From positions 1 through 20,765 of the forward strand of contig CAZPHU010000067.1 of the NCBI GenBank assembly GCA_964586285.1: DNA of 20,765 nucleotides, in the 5' to 3' direction. A program made the position numbers and the translations under genes. The notes beneath the pieces are model-generated. The model was given only the letters and a program-made list of their open reading frames with translations, was not told where the DNA came from and searched no databases. The DNA comes from CAZPHU01 sp964586285. Its GTDB lineage: Bacteria; Fibrobacterota; Chitinivibrionia; Chitinivibrionales; CAYFVL01. The first letter of the stretch is position 1, and every line of letters begins with the position of its first letter. Below, in pieces: positions 7,860 through 16,254 of the stretch.

Positions 7860-8340
7860 GAAGGGCAAGTACCCTCTCGTCGCGGTAGTCGGGATAGGTC
7901 CAGGAAAAGTGACGGAACAGTCCCCGCTTGAAGTGAAGGGTGACTTCTGCGTAGATACCCTCGCCAATGTATAAACGGTGGTAAAAGTCCTTGGAGGAGG
8001 CCAGCACAAGTTTATCGTTGGTTATGTAGCCGGGGTCCAGATTTACCCTGCGTTTTCCTTCGTTTGCGTATCTTTGTTCAATGCCGTTGGTCGTATTTTT
8101 TATCGAGGGAAGTTGGGCACGATCGATCGGCTGCTCAAAGGTCATATACAACTTTTGAAGCGGTGTTCCCATTTCAGGAACATAGTATTGGGAATAGTCA
8201 AACGGTATCGGACCACACGAATGTTCGATATCTCCATATTTTTGCTTGAATGTCTCTATAACCGCCTCGATCGGGGCATTCTGGTGATACAGGATCGCAA
8301 GAAAGAGCTTTGCCTTGGGCGGCATGGTTATAAGACCCAT
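7813..8340 (-). CDS. DUF4416 family protein
   Basis: A 175-residue soluble protein that I recognise as DUF4416, a family of unknown function. Supporting features are the PKAKLFLAILY opening, the FDYSQYYVPEMG segment (44-55), NLDPGYIT (100-107), LVLASSKDFYHRLYIGEGIYAEVTL (111-135), and a C-terminal FSWTYPDYRD (143-152). The many conserved aromatic and charged residues suggest an enzyme or binding protein, but no known catalytic motif stands out. The first ATG has a good ribosome-binding site (TAGGAGA, 7 bases upstream), which decides it over the second Met at residue 6. Its stop codon lies inside the last codons of the convergent radical SAM gene. Upstream is the 364-base divergent region facing rnfC. 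Confidence 0.8.
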   Translation of the reverse strand: MGLITMPPKAKLFLAILYHQNAPIEAVIETFKQKYGDIEHSCGPIPFDYSQYYVPEMGTPLQKLYMTFEQPIDRAQLPSIKNTTNGIEQRYANEGKRRVNLDPGYITNDKLVLASSKDFYHRLYIGEGIYAEVTLHFKRGLFRHFSWTYPDYRDERVLALLTRARAKMVGESRHR

Positions 8341-8704
8341 CGGGGCATCTCCTAAAGGTGTTAAGTGTAGTAATCGAAAAGGGAAAAATAGCCCACGCGT
8401 AGAAACTCTTCAACATGTTTTGGTTATCCGGGGGATTGGCTGAGGCGCGACTGATTAAAAGCTTGCTATGTGATAGAAAAGAGTTTAATCTTACACTCGT
8501 ATAAAAAGAAACCCAATTGGAGACCGGGACCATAGATGGAATAGAAAATATGTGCCTGAGCAGTCAGGTTAAATTTTATGCGAAACTGGAACAAAAACTT
8601 GCGCGCATTCAGTTATTTTCATTTTAAGGACTTACGCCGGTCTTGACTTACCGCCTCTCCTCAAACTACTTTATCTGGTCTCTTTTTGATGGTGATGAAA
8701 TGCC
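8341..8704. promoter_or_regulatory. Divergent region between DUF4416 and the rnf operon
   Basis: These 364 bases contain no convincing gene. They must carry the promoters for DUF4416 (leftward) and rnf (rightward). A candidate rnf promoter is TTGACT (8643-8648) with TACTTT (8667-8672) at 18-base spacing, about 33 bases before the start codon. A short stem-loop, CCTGA-GCAG-TCAGG (8555-8568), is followed by an AT-rich stretch. Its role is unknown. No riboswitch or RNA gene was recognised. Confidence 0.35.
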
Positions 8705-10087
8705 GTGAGCATATTCAAACCAGGAAAGGAATTTTCCTTGTTCGGTCTGTTTAAAAATCTGAGTTTCAAAGGCGGGGTTCATCCGCCGCATAAAAAATCG
8801 GCCACTGAATCTTCTCCGATAACAATCCTGCCCTCTCCACCCAAAGTCTACATTCCGCTTTCGATGCACATCGGCGCTCCAGCGAAGATAGCCGTCAAGA
8901 GGGGTGACAGGGTCAAAATCGGTCAGGTTCTGGCTGAAGCGGGGGGGTTTGTATCCGCAGCTGTTCACTCATCGGTATCCGGTACGGTTGCCTCGGTAGC
9001 CGATTACCCTCATCCCCTGGGAAAGTTAATCACTGCCGTTGAGATAGAAAACGACGGTTTGGATGAAACCGTGGAGTTTGTTCCTTTTGAAAAGTCCTGG
9101 CGGGAAGCGGCTCCGGGTGAGCTGGTACAAAAAATCGCCTCCTGCGGACTTGTTGGTATGGGCGGAGCCAGTTTTCCCACCCATGTCAAACTTTCCCCTC
9201 CGAGCGACAAACCGATAGATACGCTTATCATAAACGGATCCGAATGTGAACCGTATCTGCCCGCCGACCACCGCGTGCTTCTTGAGAAGACTGAGCAGAT
9301 ACTCAAAGGGGCTCTAATCCTGAAAAAGATTCTTGGTGCACGTAATGGGTTCATAGCCGTTGAAGACAACAAGCCCGATGCGCTGAAAGTTATCGGCGAT
9401 AGACTCAATGATAGTGTTTTCAACAGTCTGACTCTGGCTAAACTCAAAACAAAGTATCCTCAGGGCGGCGAGAAGCAGCTTATCAATGCGGTGACAAAAC
9501 GTGAGGTTCCCTCCGGGGGTCTTCCCATGGATGTAGGTTGCGTGGTTCAGAACGTGAGCACGGCCTATGCCGTATGGGATTGTATAATCAACGGTGTTCC
9601 GCTGTATCAACGAGTGGTCACGGTAACAGGTCCCACAGCAGGCAAACCCGCCAATCTTATGGTAAGAATCGGCACGCCGATAGAGTATGTGCTGGAGCAT
9701 TGTGAGGTGGATATGGGGGCGACCAAAAAGGTAATCATGGGCGGGCCCATGATGGGCCTTGCACAATCGGAGCTTTCGGCACCGGTTATTAAATCCACCT
9801 CCGGACTTCTCTGTTACGATAAAACCTTCCCCGGTATAAAAAGTCACAACTGTATCAGCTGCGGCAACTGCGTAAGAGTCTGTCCGGTGAACCTTGTGCC
9901 CTCAATGCTTGCCAAGTTTGTGGATAAGGAGTCTTACGAAGATGCCGAGGAGTGGAATCTTTTAGATTGCATGGAATGCGGCTGCTGTGCCTTTGTTTGT
10001 CCATCCAAGATAAATCTGGTTCACTTCATGAAACTGGGCAAATACCATGTCATGGCGGCACGACGGGCTGCCGACAAAAAGAAATAG
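8705..10087 (+). CDS. rnfC: Rnf complex subunit C (NADH-binding, 2x[4Fe-4S])
   Basis: Peripheral subunit of the ion-translocating ferredoxin:NAD+ oxidoreductase. It carries the NAD(H)/FMN site and passes electrons to the membrane subunits. The 460-residue protein opens with the RnfC GGVHPP motif (23-28). It then has the nucleotide and flavin-binding glycine-rich segment GLVGMGGASFPTHVKL (148-163) and NGSECEP (177-183). Two ferredoxin clusters are near the end: Cys383, 386, 389, 393 and Cys422, 425, 428, 432. There is no long alanine-rich C-terminal tail like that of E. coli RsxC. The start is GTG. An ATG three codons earlier in another frame runs straight into a stop, and the ribosome-binding site is weak. 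First gene of rnfCDGEAB; the next gene starts 30 bases on. Confidence 0.95.
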   Translation: MSIFKPGKEFSLFGLFKNLSFKGGVHPPHKKSATESSPITILPSPPKVYIPLSMHIGAPAKIAVKRGDRVKIGQVLAEAGGFVSAAVHSSVSGTVASVADYPHPLGKLITAVEIENDGLDETVEFVPFEKSWREAAPGELVQKIASCGLVGMGGASFPTHVKLSPPSDKPIDTLIINGSECEPYLPADHRVLLEKTEQILKGALILKKILGARNGFIAVEDNKPDALKVIGDRLNDSVFNSLTLAKLKTKYPQGGEKQLINAVTKREVPSGGLPMDVGCVVQNVSTAYAVWDCIINGVPLYQRVVTVTGPTAGKPANLMVRIGTPIEYVLEHCEVDMGATKKVIMGGPMMGLAQSELSAPVIKSTSGLLCYDKTFPGIKSHNCISCGNCVRVCPVNLVPSMLAKFVDKESYEDAEEWNLLDCMECGCCAFVCPSKINLVHFMKLGKYHVMAARRAADKKK

Positions 10088-10117
10088 ATTTAATCAGTTT
10101 AAAAGAGAAAGAGCTTT

Positions 10118-11179
10118 ATGGCCCAGCAAGAGCAGGAAATATTACACCTTTCGAGTTCACCGCATATCCGATACACCGAGACCGTGCCCTCGATGATGAG
10201 GGCGGTTGTGCTGGCACTTATTCCGGCGTTTGCCGCTTCGATCTACTTTTTCGGCATGCGGGCGCTTTTTCTAACCATTGTGTGCATCGTTTCCTGTCTT
10301 TTGACAGAGTATCTGATCGCCCGATTTCTGGTTAAGCGCGAAAGTACCATAACCGATTTGAGTGCACTGGTTACCGCCGTTCTTTTGGCGTTTAATCTCC
10401 CTCCCGCCCTTCCCTGGTGGATGGCGGTTCTGGGTTCGGTGTTTGCCATAGGTGTGGCCAAGTGGACTTTCGGAGGGCTTGGGAACAATTTCATTAACCC
10501 CGCACTTGCCGGCCGCGCGTTTCTTCTGGCCTCCTATCCCGCCGCGATGACAATCTGGACGGCACCCAGAGGCGGAACCTTAAACGGTTTATCCGCAGAC
10601 GGTCTAACATCCGTCTCCACCGGCCCGGCAACAGATGCAATTACCTCTGCCACTCCGCTTGCCGCGTTTCAAAACGCGGTGCGGGAGGGAAGTTTTCAGG
10701 CTCTGGATTTTCAGGATGCACTGGGAAACCTGTTTTTAGGTAACGTCGGCGGTTGTATCGGTGAGACCAGCGCCCTGGCGCTTCTTATGGGAGCGGCCTT
10801 TCTTTTGTACAAAAGAGTAATAGGATTTAAGATTCCGGTCGCATATATAGGAACCGTATTTCTTCTTTTTTGGCTCTTCAACGGAACCGGCGAACTCTTC
10901 ACCTCCGATGCGCTGATTATTCCCATGTATCAGGTTCTGGCCGGGGGACTGATGCTGGGGGCGTTGTATATGGCCACAGATATGGTTACCTCTCCACTGA
11001 CACCTCGTGGTAAGTTGATTTTCGGTTTGGGTTGCGGTATACTAACCTTTGTGATTCGACGCTTTGGCGGCTATCCCGAAGGCGTATCTTATTCGATTCT
11101 CCTGATGAACCTGATGGTTCCTCTGCTTGATCGCTACACCAGACCTCGGGTTTACGGAAAGGTTTTGAAACGTGCTTGA
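10118..11179 (+). CDS. rnfD: Rnf complex subunit D (covalent-FMN membrane subunit)
   Basis: Integral membrane subunit of Rnf, homologous to NqrB. It carries covalently bound FMN and probably forms part of the Na+ or H+ pathway. The 353 residues contain eight or more hydrophobic segments. The flavinylation motif is DAITSATPL, making Thr179 the likely FMN-phosphoester residue. Conserved GGLGNNFINPALAGRAF (119-135) and ATDMVTSPLTPRGK (286-299) are typical of the family. An AGAGAAAGAG ribosome-binding site precedes the ATG. The stop codon overlaps the start of rnfG by 8 bases. Confidence 0.95.
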   Translation: MAQQEQEILHLSSSPHIRYTETVPSMMRAVVLALIPAFAASIYFFGMRALFLTIVCIVSCLLTEYLIARFLVKRESTITDLSALVTAVLLAFNLPPALPWWMAVLGSVFAIGVAKWTFGGLGNNFINPALAGRAFLLASYPAAMTIWTAPRGGTLNGLSADGLTSVSTGPATDAITSATPLAAFQNAVREGSFQALDFQDALGNLFLGNVGGCIGETSALALLMGAAFLLYKRVIGFKIPVAYIGTVFLLFWLFNGTGELFTSDALIIPMYQVLAGGLMLGALYMATDMVTSPLTPRGKLIFGLGCGILTFVIRRFGGYPEGVSYSILLMNLMVPLLDRYTRPRVYGKVLKRA

Positions 11180-11834
11180 TATTATTAAATTAGCAGTCGT
11201 ACTGACAATTGTGGCTTTGATTGCCGGGTTGGCTATTGCGTTTACAAACGCCCAGACAGAGGAGAAAATCGAGCGGCAGCAACGCCTGGCGCAGCAGGCG
11301 GCCCTGGAGGCGGTGCTTCCCAAAGGCACCGAAATAGTCGAGAAGACCGGTCAAGATCCTAAACCGCAACAGTACTGGGTAGCCGTGCGCGACGGCGATA
11401 CGGTCGCATACGCGCTTGCGGGATCTAACCGCGGCTATTCAAGCTCGATTCAGTACATTGTGGGTGTACGCCCCGGCGGCGAAATAGTGGGTGTGAACAT
11501 TCTATCTCAGTCGGAAACCCCGGGCCTGGGTACAAGGGTCACCGAAGAAGTTTCGAAAAAATACTTCTGGAACGGGCTATGGGGCCCAAAGGAGGTAATC
11601 AAGCCCTGGTTTACTCAACAGTTTGTCGGCCTGGACGCCACCAGGGAAATAGAGCTTTCGGGTACCGCCGAGTGGCATACACTCTCGGAGCAACAGAGAG
11701 CAAAGCTTGAGCAACGCAACGAAATAACGGCGATCACCGGTGCCACAATCAGTACCAGGGCGGTCTCCGAAGGTGTTGAAAAGACGGTTTCGAAGTATTT
11801 ACCGGCATTGACAAACGCAGAGGATGCACAATGA
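11172..11834 (+). CDS. rnfG: Rnf complex subunit G (covalent-FMN, single membrane anchor)
   Basis: Electron-carrying subunit with an N-terminal membrane helix (about 5-26) and an FMN-binding domain outside the cytoplasm. The flavinylation motif ITGATIST (188-195) marks Thr192 as the probable covalent FMN site, added by an ApbE-type flavin transferase not present in this window. The segment SQSETPGLGTRV (112-123) is a conserved RnfG/NqrC signature. At 220 residues it is of usual length. The start is GTG and lies inside the end of rnfD. The last bases form an ATGA overlap with rnfE, so both junctions suggest coupled translation. Confidence 0.95.
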   Translation: MLDIIKLAVVLTIVALIAGLAIAFTNAQTEEKIERQQRLAQQAALEAVLPKGTEIVEKTGQDPKPQQYWVAVRDGDTVAYALAGSNRGYSSSIQYIVGVRPGGEIVGVNILSQSETPGLGTRVTEEVSKKYFWNGLWGPKEVIKPWFTQQFVGLDATREIELSGTAEWHTLSEQQRAKLEQRNEITAITGATISTRAVSEGVEKTVSKYLPALTNAEDAQ

Positions 11835-12424
11835 TCAAACAAGAGTTTTCGCGTGGTATTCTGACCGAGAATCCGATACTTATTCTTGCACTGGGGCTTT
11901 GTCCCGCCCTTGCGGTCAGCACATCTTTGCAAAACGGTATCGGTATGGGCCTGGCGGCTACTTTTGTACTGACCTGTTCAAATGTTATTGTTTCGATTAT
12001 CAAACGGTGGATACCGGCCAAAGTGCGCATCCCCTGTTTTATCGTGGTTATAGCGACATTCGTAACCATCGTTCAGCTGGTTTTAAAAGCCTACCTTCCT
12101 GCCCTGGACGCACAGCTGGGGATTTTCGTACCGCTTATCGTGGTAAACTGTATCATACTGGGACGTGCCGAGGCGTATGCTTCCAAAAACAATCTGGGTC
12201 GGGCAATGGTTGACGGCATTGTTATGGGGATAGGTTTTACCGTTGCGCTAAGCACGCTTTCGATTATGCGCGAGATTCTGGGAAGCAACAAGTTGTGGGG
12301 GCTAAATTTCCTCCCCGGTTTCCAACCGATGACACTGTTTATTCTCGCTCCCGGAGGCTTTTTTACCATTGCGTTTGTCATGGGGTTATTGAATTATTTG
12401 CGCGACAGGAAGGAAACTGAGTAA
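11831..12424 (+). CDS. rnfE: Rnf complex subunit E (membrane)
   Basis: Integral membrane subunit with about six helices, homologous to NqrD and paralogous to RnfA. The two half-helix cysteines that are thought to hold a membrane [2Fe-2S] cluster together with RnfA are present: Cys24 (LGLCPALAV) and Cys107 (VVNCIILGRAEAYA). At 197 residues it has the expected length. It overlaps rnfG by 4 bases (ATGA) and ends 2 bases before the rnfA start codon, so it is deeply embedded in the operon. Confidence 0.95.
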   Translation: MIKQEFSRGILTENPILILALGLCPALAVSTSLQNGIGMGLAATFVLTCSNVIVSIIKRWIPAKVRIPCFIVVIATFVTIVQLVLKAYLPALDAQLGIFVPLIVVNCIILGRAEAYASKNNLGRAMVDGIVMGIGFTVALSTLSIMREILGSNKLWGLNFLPGFQPMTLFILAPGGFFTIAFVMGLLNYLRDRKETE

Positions 12425-12426
12425 TT

Positions 12427-13041
12427 ATGGATAACCAGTTTATCGGGCTCATTCAGATATCAATCAGTGCCATTTTAATAAGCAACTTCGTGCTCGCGCG
12501 CTTTCTGGGGCTTTGCCCGTTTTTCGGAGTCTCCAAGAAGCTCTCAAGCGCGGTCGGCATGGGCATGGCTGTAGTTTTTGTGATGACCATGGCATCCATG
12601 TTTACCTGGATAATCGATCGATACATTCTCACTCCCCTGGAGGTGGGATATCTTCAGACGATCGTGTTTATTCTGGTGATAGCGTCTCTGGTACAGCTTG
12701 TGGAGATGACGCTGCAGAAGTTTTCTCCTACACTTTACGTGGCGTTAGGAATTTTCCTTCCTCTGATTACCACAAACTGTGCGATTCTAGGTGTCGCGAT
12801 CATTAATGCGGGCGAAAATAGTTTCACAAATCAGCCGTATACATTTTTGGAATGCCTGGTCAACGGAATCATGTCCGGAGTGGGTTTCACACTGGCCCTG
12901 GTACTCATGGCCGGTATTCGGGAGAAACTCGATCTGGCAAATATCCCCAAACCCCTCAAGGGTCTTCCAATCGCGTTTGTGACGGCCGGCCTGATGGCGA
13001 TTGCGTTTTTAGGTTTTTCGGGACTTAATTTCTTCTTGTAA
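12427..13041 (+). CDS. rnfA: Rnf complex subunit A (membrane)
   Basis: Integral membrane subunit of about six helices, homologous to NqrE and inverted in topology relative to RnfE. Cysteines of the shared intramembrane cluster are Cys30 (FLGLCPFFGVSKK) and Cys118 (TTNCAILGVA). The protein has 204 residues, slightly longer than E. coli RsxA (193). The ATG follows the rnfE stop by 2 bases, and its ribosome-binding site (AGGAA) lies within the end of rnfE. rnfB starts 17 bases after its stop. Confidence 0.95.
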   Translation: MDNQFIGLIQISISAILISNFVLARFLGLCPFFGVSKKLSSAVGMGMAVVFVMTMASMFTWIIDRYILTPLEVGYLQTIVFILVIASLVQLVEMTLQKFSPTLYVALGIFLPLITTNCAILGVAIINAGENSFTNQPYTFLECLVNGIMSGVGFTLALVLMAGIREKLDLANIPKPLKGLPIAFVTAGLMAIAFLGFSGLNFFL

Positions 13042-13058
13042 ACAAAGGACGAATATTC

Positions 13059-14081
13059 GTGATAGCAGTTCCTGTAATCATAGTCGGTGGTGTCGGTCTC
13101 TTTTTTGGAATAATTCTTGGTATAGCCTCCAAGAAGTTGCATGTGTTTACCGATCCTAAAATCGAGAAAATCCAGGATGTGCTTCCAAACGCCAACTGCG
13201 GCGCCTGCGGATACCCGGGCTGCAGCGCTTTTGCAAAAGCGGTCGCGGAAGGTGAAGCTGACCCGACAGGATGTATTCCCGGGGGAAGCAAGGTAGCTCA
13301 CCAGGTGGCGGAGATTCTGGGCATTGCCGCGGGTGAATCGGAGCCGATGATGGCGGTGGTTCATTGCAAGGGTGGTAAGAAAGAGGCAATAGAGCGGGCC
13401 ACCTATGAGGGTATTCAGGACTGCGTAGCCGCATCGATTGCCGGAAACGGCTCCAAAGTTTGTCCGGACGGATGTCTTGGGCTTGGGACCTGTGTTCGGG
13501 CTTGTCCGTTCGATGCTATATATATAAATGATGACGGGGTGGCAGTTGTAAATCCGGATAAATGCACCGGATGTACAAAATGTGTCGCATCCTGTCCGCG
13601 AAATATTATTTCCATGATACCCAGAGTGCATAAGATCTATCTTGCCTGCAACAATCACGATCGCGGAGCGAAAGTCAAGAAATACTGCTCTGTGGGATGT
13701 ACCGCCTGTACACTGTGTGTTAAAGCTACACCATCGGGGGCGATTCAGATGAAAAACAATCTCCCCGAGATGGACTATACACAGGATGAGAACTTCGTGC
13801 CGGCAGCCAACAAGTGTCCTTCCAACTGCTTTGTCGATCTGGTCAGGGCCCGTCCGAAAGTCAATATCGACACAAAATGTAACGGATGCGGTGAATGTGT
13901 GGAAGTCTGTCCGGTTAAAGGGGCGATTACCGGTGAGCCCGGCGAGCGCTATGTGATTGTCAAGGAAAAGTGTATCGGATGCGGCGTGTGTCTCAACAAA
14001 TGTCCTGTCCACGCAATATCGCTGTGGGGCGGACTTGGATATTCAAGCGGTGATCACATAAGTAAACGTCAGAGAAGCTGA
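13059..14081 (+). CDS. rnfB: Rnf complex subunit B, long form with extra ferredoxin domain
   Basis: Entry point for electrons from ferredoxin. A single N-terminal membrane helix (about 3-23) is followed by the RnfB-type cluster Cys47, 50, 55, 72 (NANCGACGYPGC). Next come Cys135, 139, 145, 149 and Cys169, 172, 175, 179, then an irregular cysteine group (210, 214, 217, 220, 253, 257). A C-terminal 2x[4Fe-4S] ferredoxin domain follows (Cys274, 277, 280, 284 and Cys305, 308, 311, 315). At 340 residues it is far longer than E. coli RsxB (192) and close in size to the six-cluster RnfB of Acetobacterium. The start is GTG with an AAAGGA ribosome-binding site. Last gene of the rnf set. Confidence 0.95.
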   Translation: MIAVPVIIVGGVGLFFGIILGIASKKLHVFTDPKIEKIQDVLPNANCGACGYPGCSAFAKAVAEGEADPTGCIPGGSKVAHQVAEILGIAAGESEPMMAVVHCKGGKKEAIERATYEGIQDCVAASIAGNGSKVCPDGCLGLGTCVRACPFDAIYINDDGVAVVNPDKCTGCTKCVASCPRNIISMIPRVHKIYLACNNHDRGAKVKKYCSVGCTACTLCVKATPSGAIQMKNNLPEMDYTQDENFVPAANKCPSNCFVDLVRARPKVNIDTKCNGCGECVEVCPVKGAITGEPGERYVIVKEKCIGCGVCLNKCPVHAISLWGGLGYSSGDHISKRQRS

Positions 14082-14085
14082 TCAT

Positions 14086-14117
14086 AAGCCTAGCAGCAAT
14101 TTGTAAGGTTTCTTTTT
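14086..14117 (+). terminator. Weak terminator-like hairpin after rnfB
   Basis: AAGCCT (14086-14091) can pair with AGGTTT (14106-14111) through one G-U pair. The loop is 14 bases and a run of five T follows (14113-14117). It sits 5 bases past the rnfB stop and before pdxA. The stem is short and the loop large, so it may only partly stop transcription, or be chance. Confidence 0.25.
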
Positions 14118-14136
14118 AGAGCGCAAAAAACATCCT

Positions 14137-15132
14137 ATGACACACAACAACAAATCACAGCCACTTCTTGCCGTTACAATGGGAGATCCGGCCGGCATTG
14201 GGCCTGAAATAGCCGTAAAGGCTTGCGCAGAGCTTTCAGACTACGAAAAATCCCGTACACTGATAATAGGCGAACTATTCATCATCCGCCATTGGCAGGA
14301 AAGGATTTGTCCCGATACGCCGATCCGGCAGATCCAAACAGTCGAGCAGATGATCGATGGGGCCCTTAATGTGATGTCTTTGGACCTTATGTCACCATCC
14401 GAGCTGGAAATCGGACGGGTATCGGCTATGTGCGGAAAAGCCTCCTATGAGTACATTCTAAAGGCGATCGATCTTTGCATGCAGGGAGAAGTCAAAGGGG
14501 TGGTAACCTGCCCCATAAACAAGGAATCGCTTCATGCGGCGGGGATAAACTTCCCCGGCCACACCGAGATCTTCGCCCATTTCACGCATACCGATGATTA
14601 TACGATGATGTTTCTGCTGGATGATGTCGCGGTTGTCCATGTTACTACACATTGTTCTTTGCGCCAAGCGCTGGAGATTATCAGACCTGATCGGGTAGGC
14701 AAAAACATTTCCCTATTGCACGATGCGCTTGGTCGCATGGGCGTGTCTTCCCCGCGAATAGCGGTCGGAGGTGTAAATCCCCATGCGGGCGAAAACGGGC
14801 TATTTGGTGATGAAGAGCAGCTTTATGTGACACCGGCTATTCGCCTGGCACGCTCCGGGGGTATCGATGCTACCGGCCCCTATCCTCCCGATACGGTTTT
14901 CATGCGTGCCTTCAAGGGTGAATTCGACGGAGTAGTATCCATGCTGCACGATCACGGTTTTGTTGCTCTGAAAAGCAGGGACTTCGAGCGCGGTGTAAAC
15001 ATAACTGTCGGCTTGCCTATTGTTCGAACATCGGTCGGCCACGGTACGGCATTCGATATTGCCGGACAAGACAAAGCCTCACCCCAAAGCCTGCTGGAGG
15101 CAATACGGGTGGCAAGACTTCTTGCCAAATGA
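14137..15132 (+). CDS. pdxA: 4-hydroxythreonine-4-phosphate dehydrogenase (PdxA family)
   Basis: NAD-dependent oxidation of 4-phosphohydroxy-L-threonine in the DXP-dependent pyridoxal phosphate pathway. The 331-residue protein opens with MGDPAGIGPEI (15-25). It carries the three divalent-metal histidines expected for the family: His172 (VTTHCSL), His216 (GGVNPHAGE) and His271 (MLHDHGFVALK). GHGTAFDIAG (301-310) is the C-terminal signature. The E. coli enzyme has HDQG where this one has HDHG. Some members (PdxA2) instead oxidise threonate-type 4-phosphates, but no partner kinase (DtnK/DUF1537) is visible here. It lies 55 bases after rnfB, with no strong ribosome-binding site. It may read through from rnf or use its own promoter. 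Confidence 0.9.
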   Translation: MTHNNKSQPLLAVTMGDPAGIGPEIAVKACAELSDYEKSRTLIIGELFIIRHWQERICPDTPIRQIQTVEQMIDGALNVMSLDLMSPSELEIGRVSAMCGKASYEYILKAIDLCMQGEVKGVVTCPINKESLHAAGINFPGHTEIFAHFTHTDDYTMMFLLDDVAVVHVTTHCSLRQALEIIRPDRVGKNISLLHDALGRMGVSSPRIAVGGVNPHAGENGLFGDEEQLYVTPAIRLARSGGIDATGPYPPDTVFMRAFKGEFDGVVSMLHDHGFVALKSRDFERGVNITVGLPIVRTSVGHGTAFDIAGQDKASPQSLLEAIRVARLLAK

Positions 15133-15226
15133 ATAAAAGTACCAAATGGGAATATCCTATGAGTTCACTTATAAAGCTGAGCAGCAATCAGTCTGTTATA
15201 GTTGTGATGTTTTTTCAAGGAGTCGC

Positions 15227-15260
15227 TGCTCTCAGGAGCAAGTGACGGCTCTTCAGAGCA
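15227..15260 (+). terminator. Hairpin pair between convergent pdxA and PRC-barrel genes
   Basis: The 197-base convergent gap contains TGCTC-TCAG-GAGCA (15227-15240) and, just after it, GCTC-TTCA-GAGC (15248-15259). The outer TGCTCT and AGAGCA can also pair with each other. No T-run follows, so this is at best a weak terminator or mutually exclusive hairpins. Nothing else is recognised in the gap. Confidence 0.25.
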
Positions 15261-15329
15261 ATTAATTATGCGCAGGCATAGATAAGAGGCAGGGCCTTAG
15301 CCATAAGTTCTTAGTGCAACGTCTACCGG

Positions 15330-16013
15330 TTAGATTTCCAAGTGTTCGATCGCATCCTGTACTTTCCGGGACGAAGAATGCAGCAGAATTTTCTTGTTCA
15401 TCCAGCTTATCGAGTCCACTTTTTCTTTTTCGTACTCCAGCCTCGAGCTTGAGAACCATCCGCCTGATTCAACATCGAGTGTTGTTATAACCCAACGTTT
15501 TTCATCGATTATCAAGTCGTACAAGTGCCCGTACCTGCGCTCATTGACCTCGACATAGTATCCCAGAATCTCCCGTAGCGAACGCAGATGCACCTGGGTG
15601 GAGGTGTCCCGAACCAGATCTTTGACTCTCTTTTCTTCCTCTGTAAGTATATCGGAGATTTCCTGACCGTGAGGTGCCTCCTCCTTATTGCCCCAGTAGT
15701 AAGGCCATTGATGAAATCTGCTCATAGAGATTTCATGCATCCTGGATACGGTTTTGCGGGTATCGGGATGGGGTGAATTTTTTACCTTCTCTTTTGTTAA
15801 TGAAGCATACAATATCTTTTGTTCCCAGTCGGCTTTATCTATCGCATGTGGAGGTATTATGACCTTCTTCATTTCGAAGATGCCGCCGGTTTGCACAATT
15901 AGATAATGTACCTGCCAGTATACATCATCAAAGTAAACATCCTCGATCTTACCGGCCTTACCGTCGATACCCTCTAAAGTAAAACCTATCGTTCTTCGCA
16001 AACTTTGCCCCAT
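15330..16013 (-). CDS. Tandem PRC-barrel domain protein
   Basis: A 227-residue soluble protein with two PRC-barrel-like beta domains. The first (about 5-80) contains GKAGKIEDVYFDDVYWQVHYLIVQTGG. The second (about 142-227) contains LGYYVEVNERRYGHLYDLIIDEKRWVITTLDVESGG. Both follow the 'G-x-I/L-x-D-x-x-x-D-D/E-x-x-W-x-[IV]-x-x-L-[IV]-V/D' pattern. The linker carries a PYYWG segment (104-108) often seen in bacterial PRC-barrel proteins of this layout. PRC barrels bind RNA or protein partners (ribosome maturation, photosynthetic reaction centre H subunit). The role of stand-alone tandem forms is poorly known; some are stress-related. A GAGG element precedes the ATG. Confidence 0.8.
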   Translation of the reverse strand: MGQSLRRTIGFTLEGIDGKAGKIEDVYFDDVYWQVHYLIVQTGGIFEMKKVIIPPHAIDKADWEQKILYASLTKEKVKNSPHPDTRKTVSRMHEISMSRFHQWPYYWGNKEEAPHGQEISDILTEEEKRVKDLVRDTSTQVHLRSLREILGYYVEVNERRYGHLYDLIIDEKRWVITTLDVESGGWFSSSRLEYEKEKVDSISWMNKKILLHSSSRKVQDAIEHLEI

Positions 16014-16254
16014 ACACTTACGTCCTCACGCCCGGCCAAAACACGTTTACCCCAGTATTATTTTGTCTACACATTTTTGTTTCCCCGGTTTCTTTTCCTT
16101 GACATTCGATTCTCCAGCCCTTCTCGTCTTGATACTGTTTAACCCGATGAATTGAACATTACAGCCCACCGGACAATCTGTTGTTGTAAAGTTGAAATGC
16201 AACTGCTGTGCCATACAAATTGTCGGTTTTTCTCTTTTTATCAGCCGCCATACG
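16014..16254. other. Intergenic stretch between exonuclease and PRC-barrel genes
   Basis: These 241 bases lie between two minus-strand genes. A 77-codon frame (16047-16280) overlaps the exonuclease end, but it lacks a ribosome-binding site and recognisable features. I do not call it a gene. The region probably contains the PRC-barrel promoter. Confidence 0.4.

Noticed and set aside
12831..14012. 393-codon minus-strand frame
   Set aside because: Antisense shadow of rnfB and the end of rnfA, created by Cys and Gly codon use; the plus strand has unmistakable ferredoxin motifs.
14090..15190. Shared 9-mer AGCAGCAAT followed by T-tracts after rnfB and after pdxA
   Set aside because: Too short to call a repeat family; probably chance.
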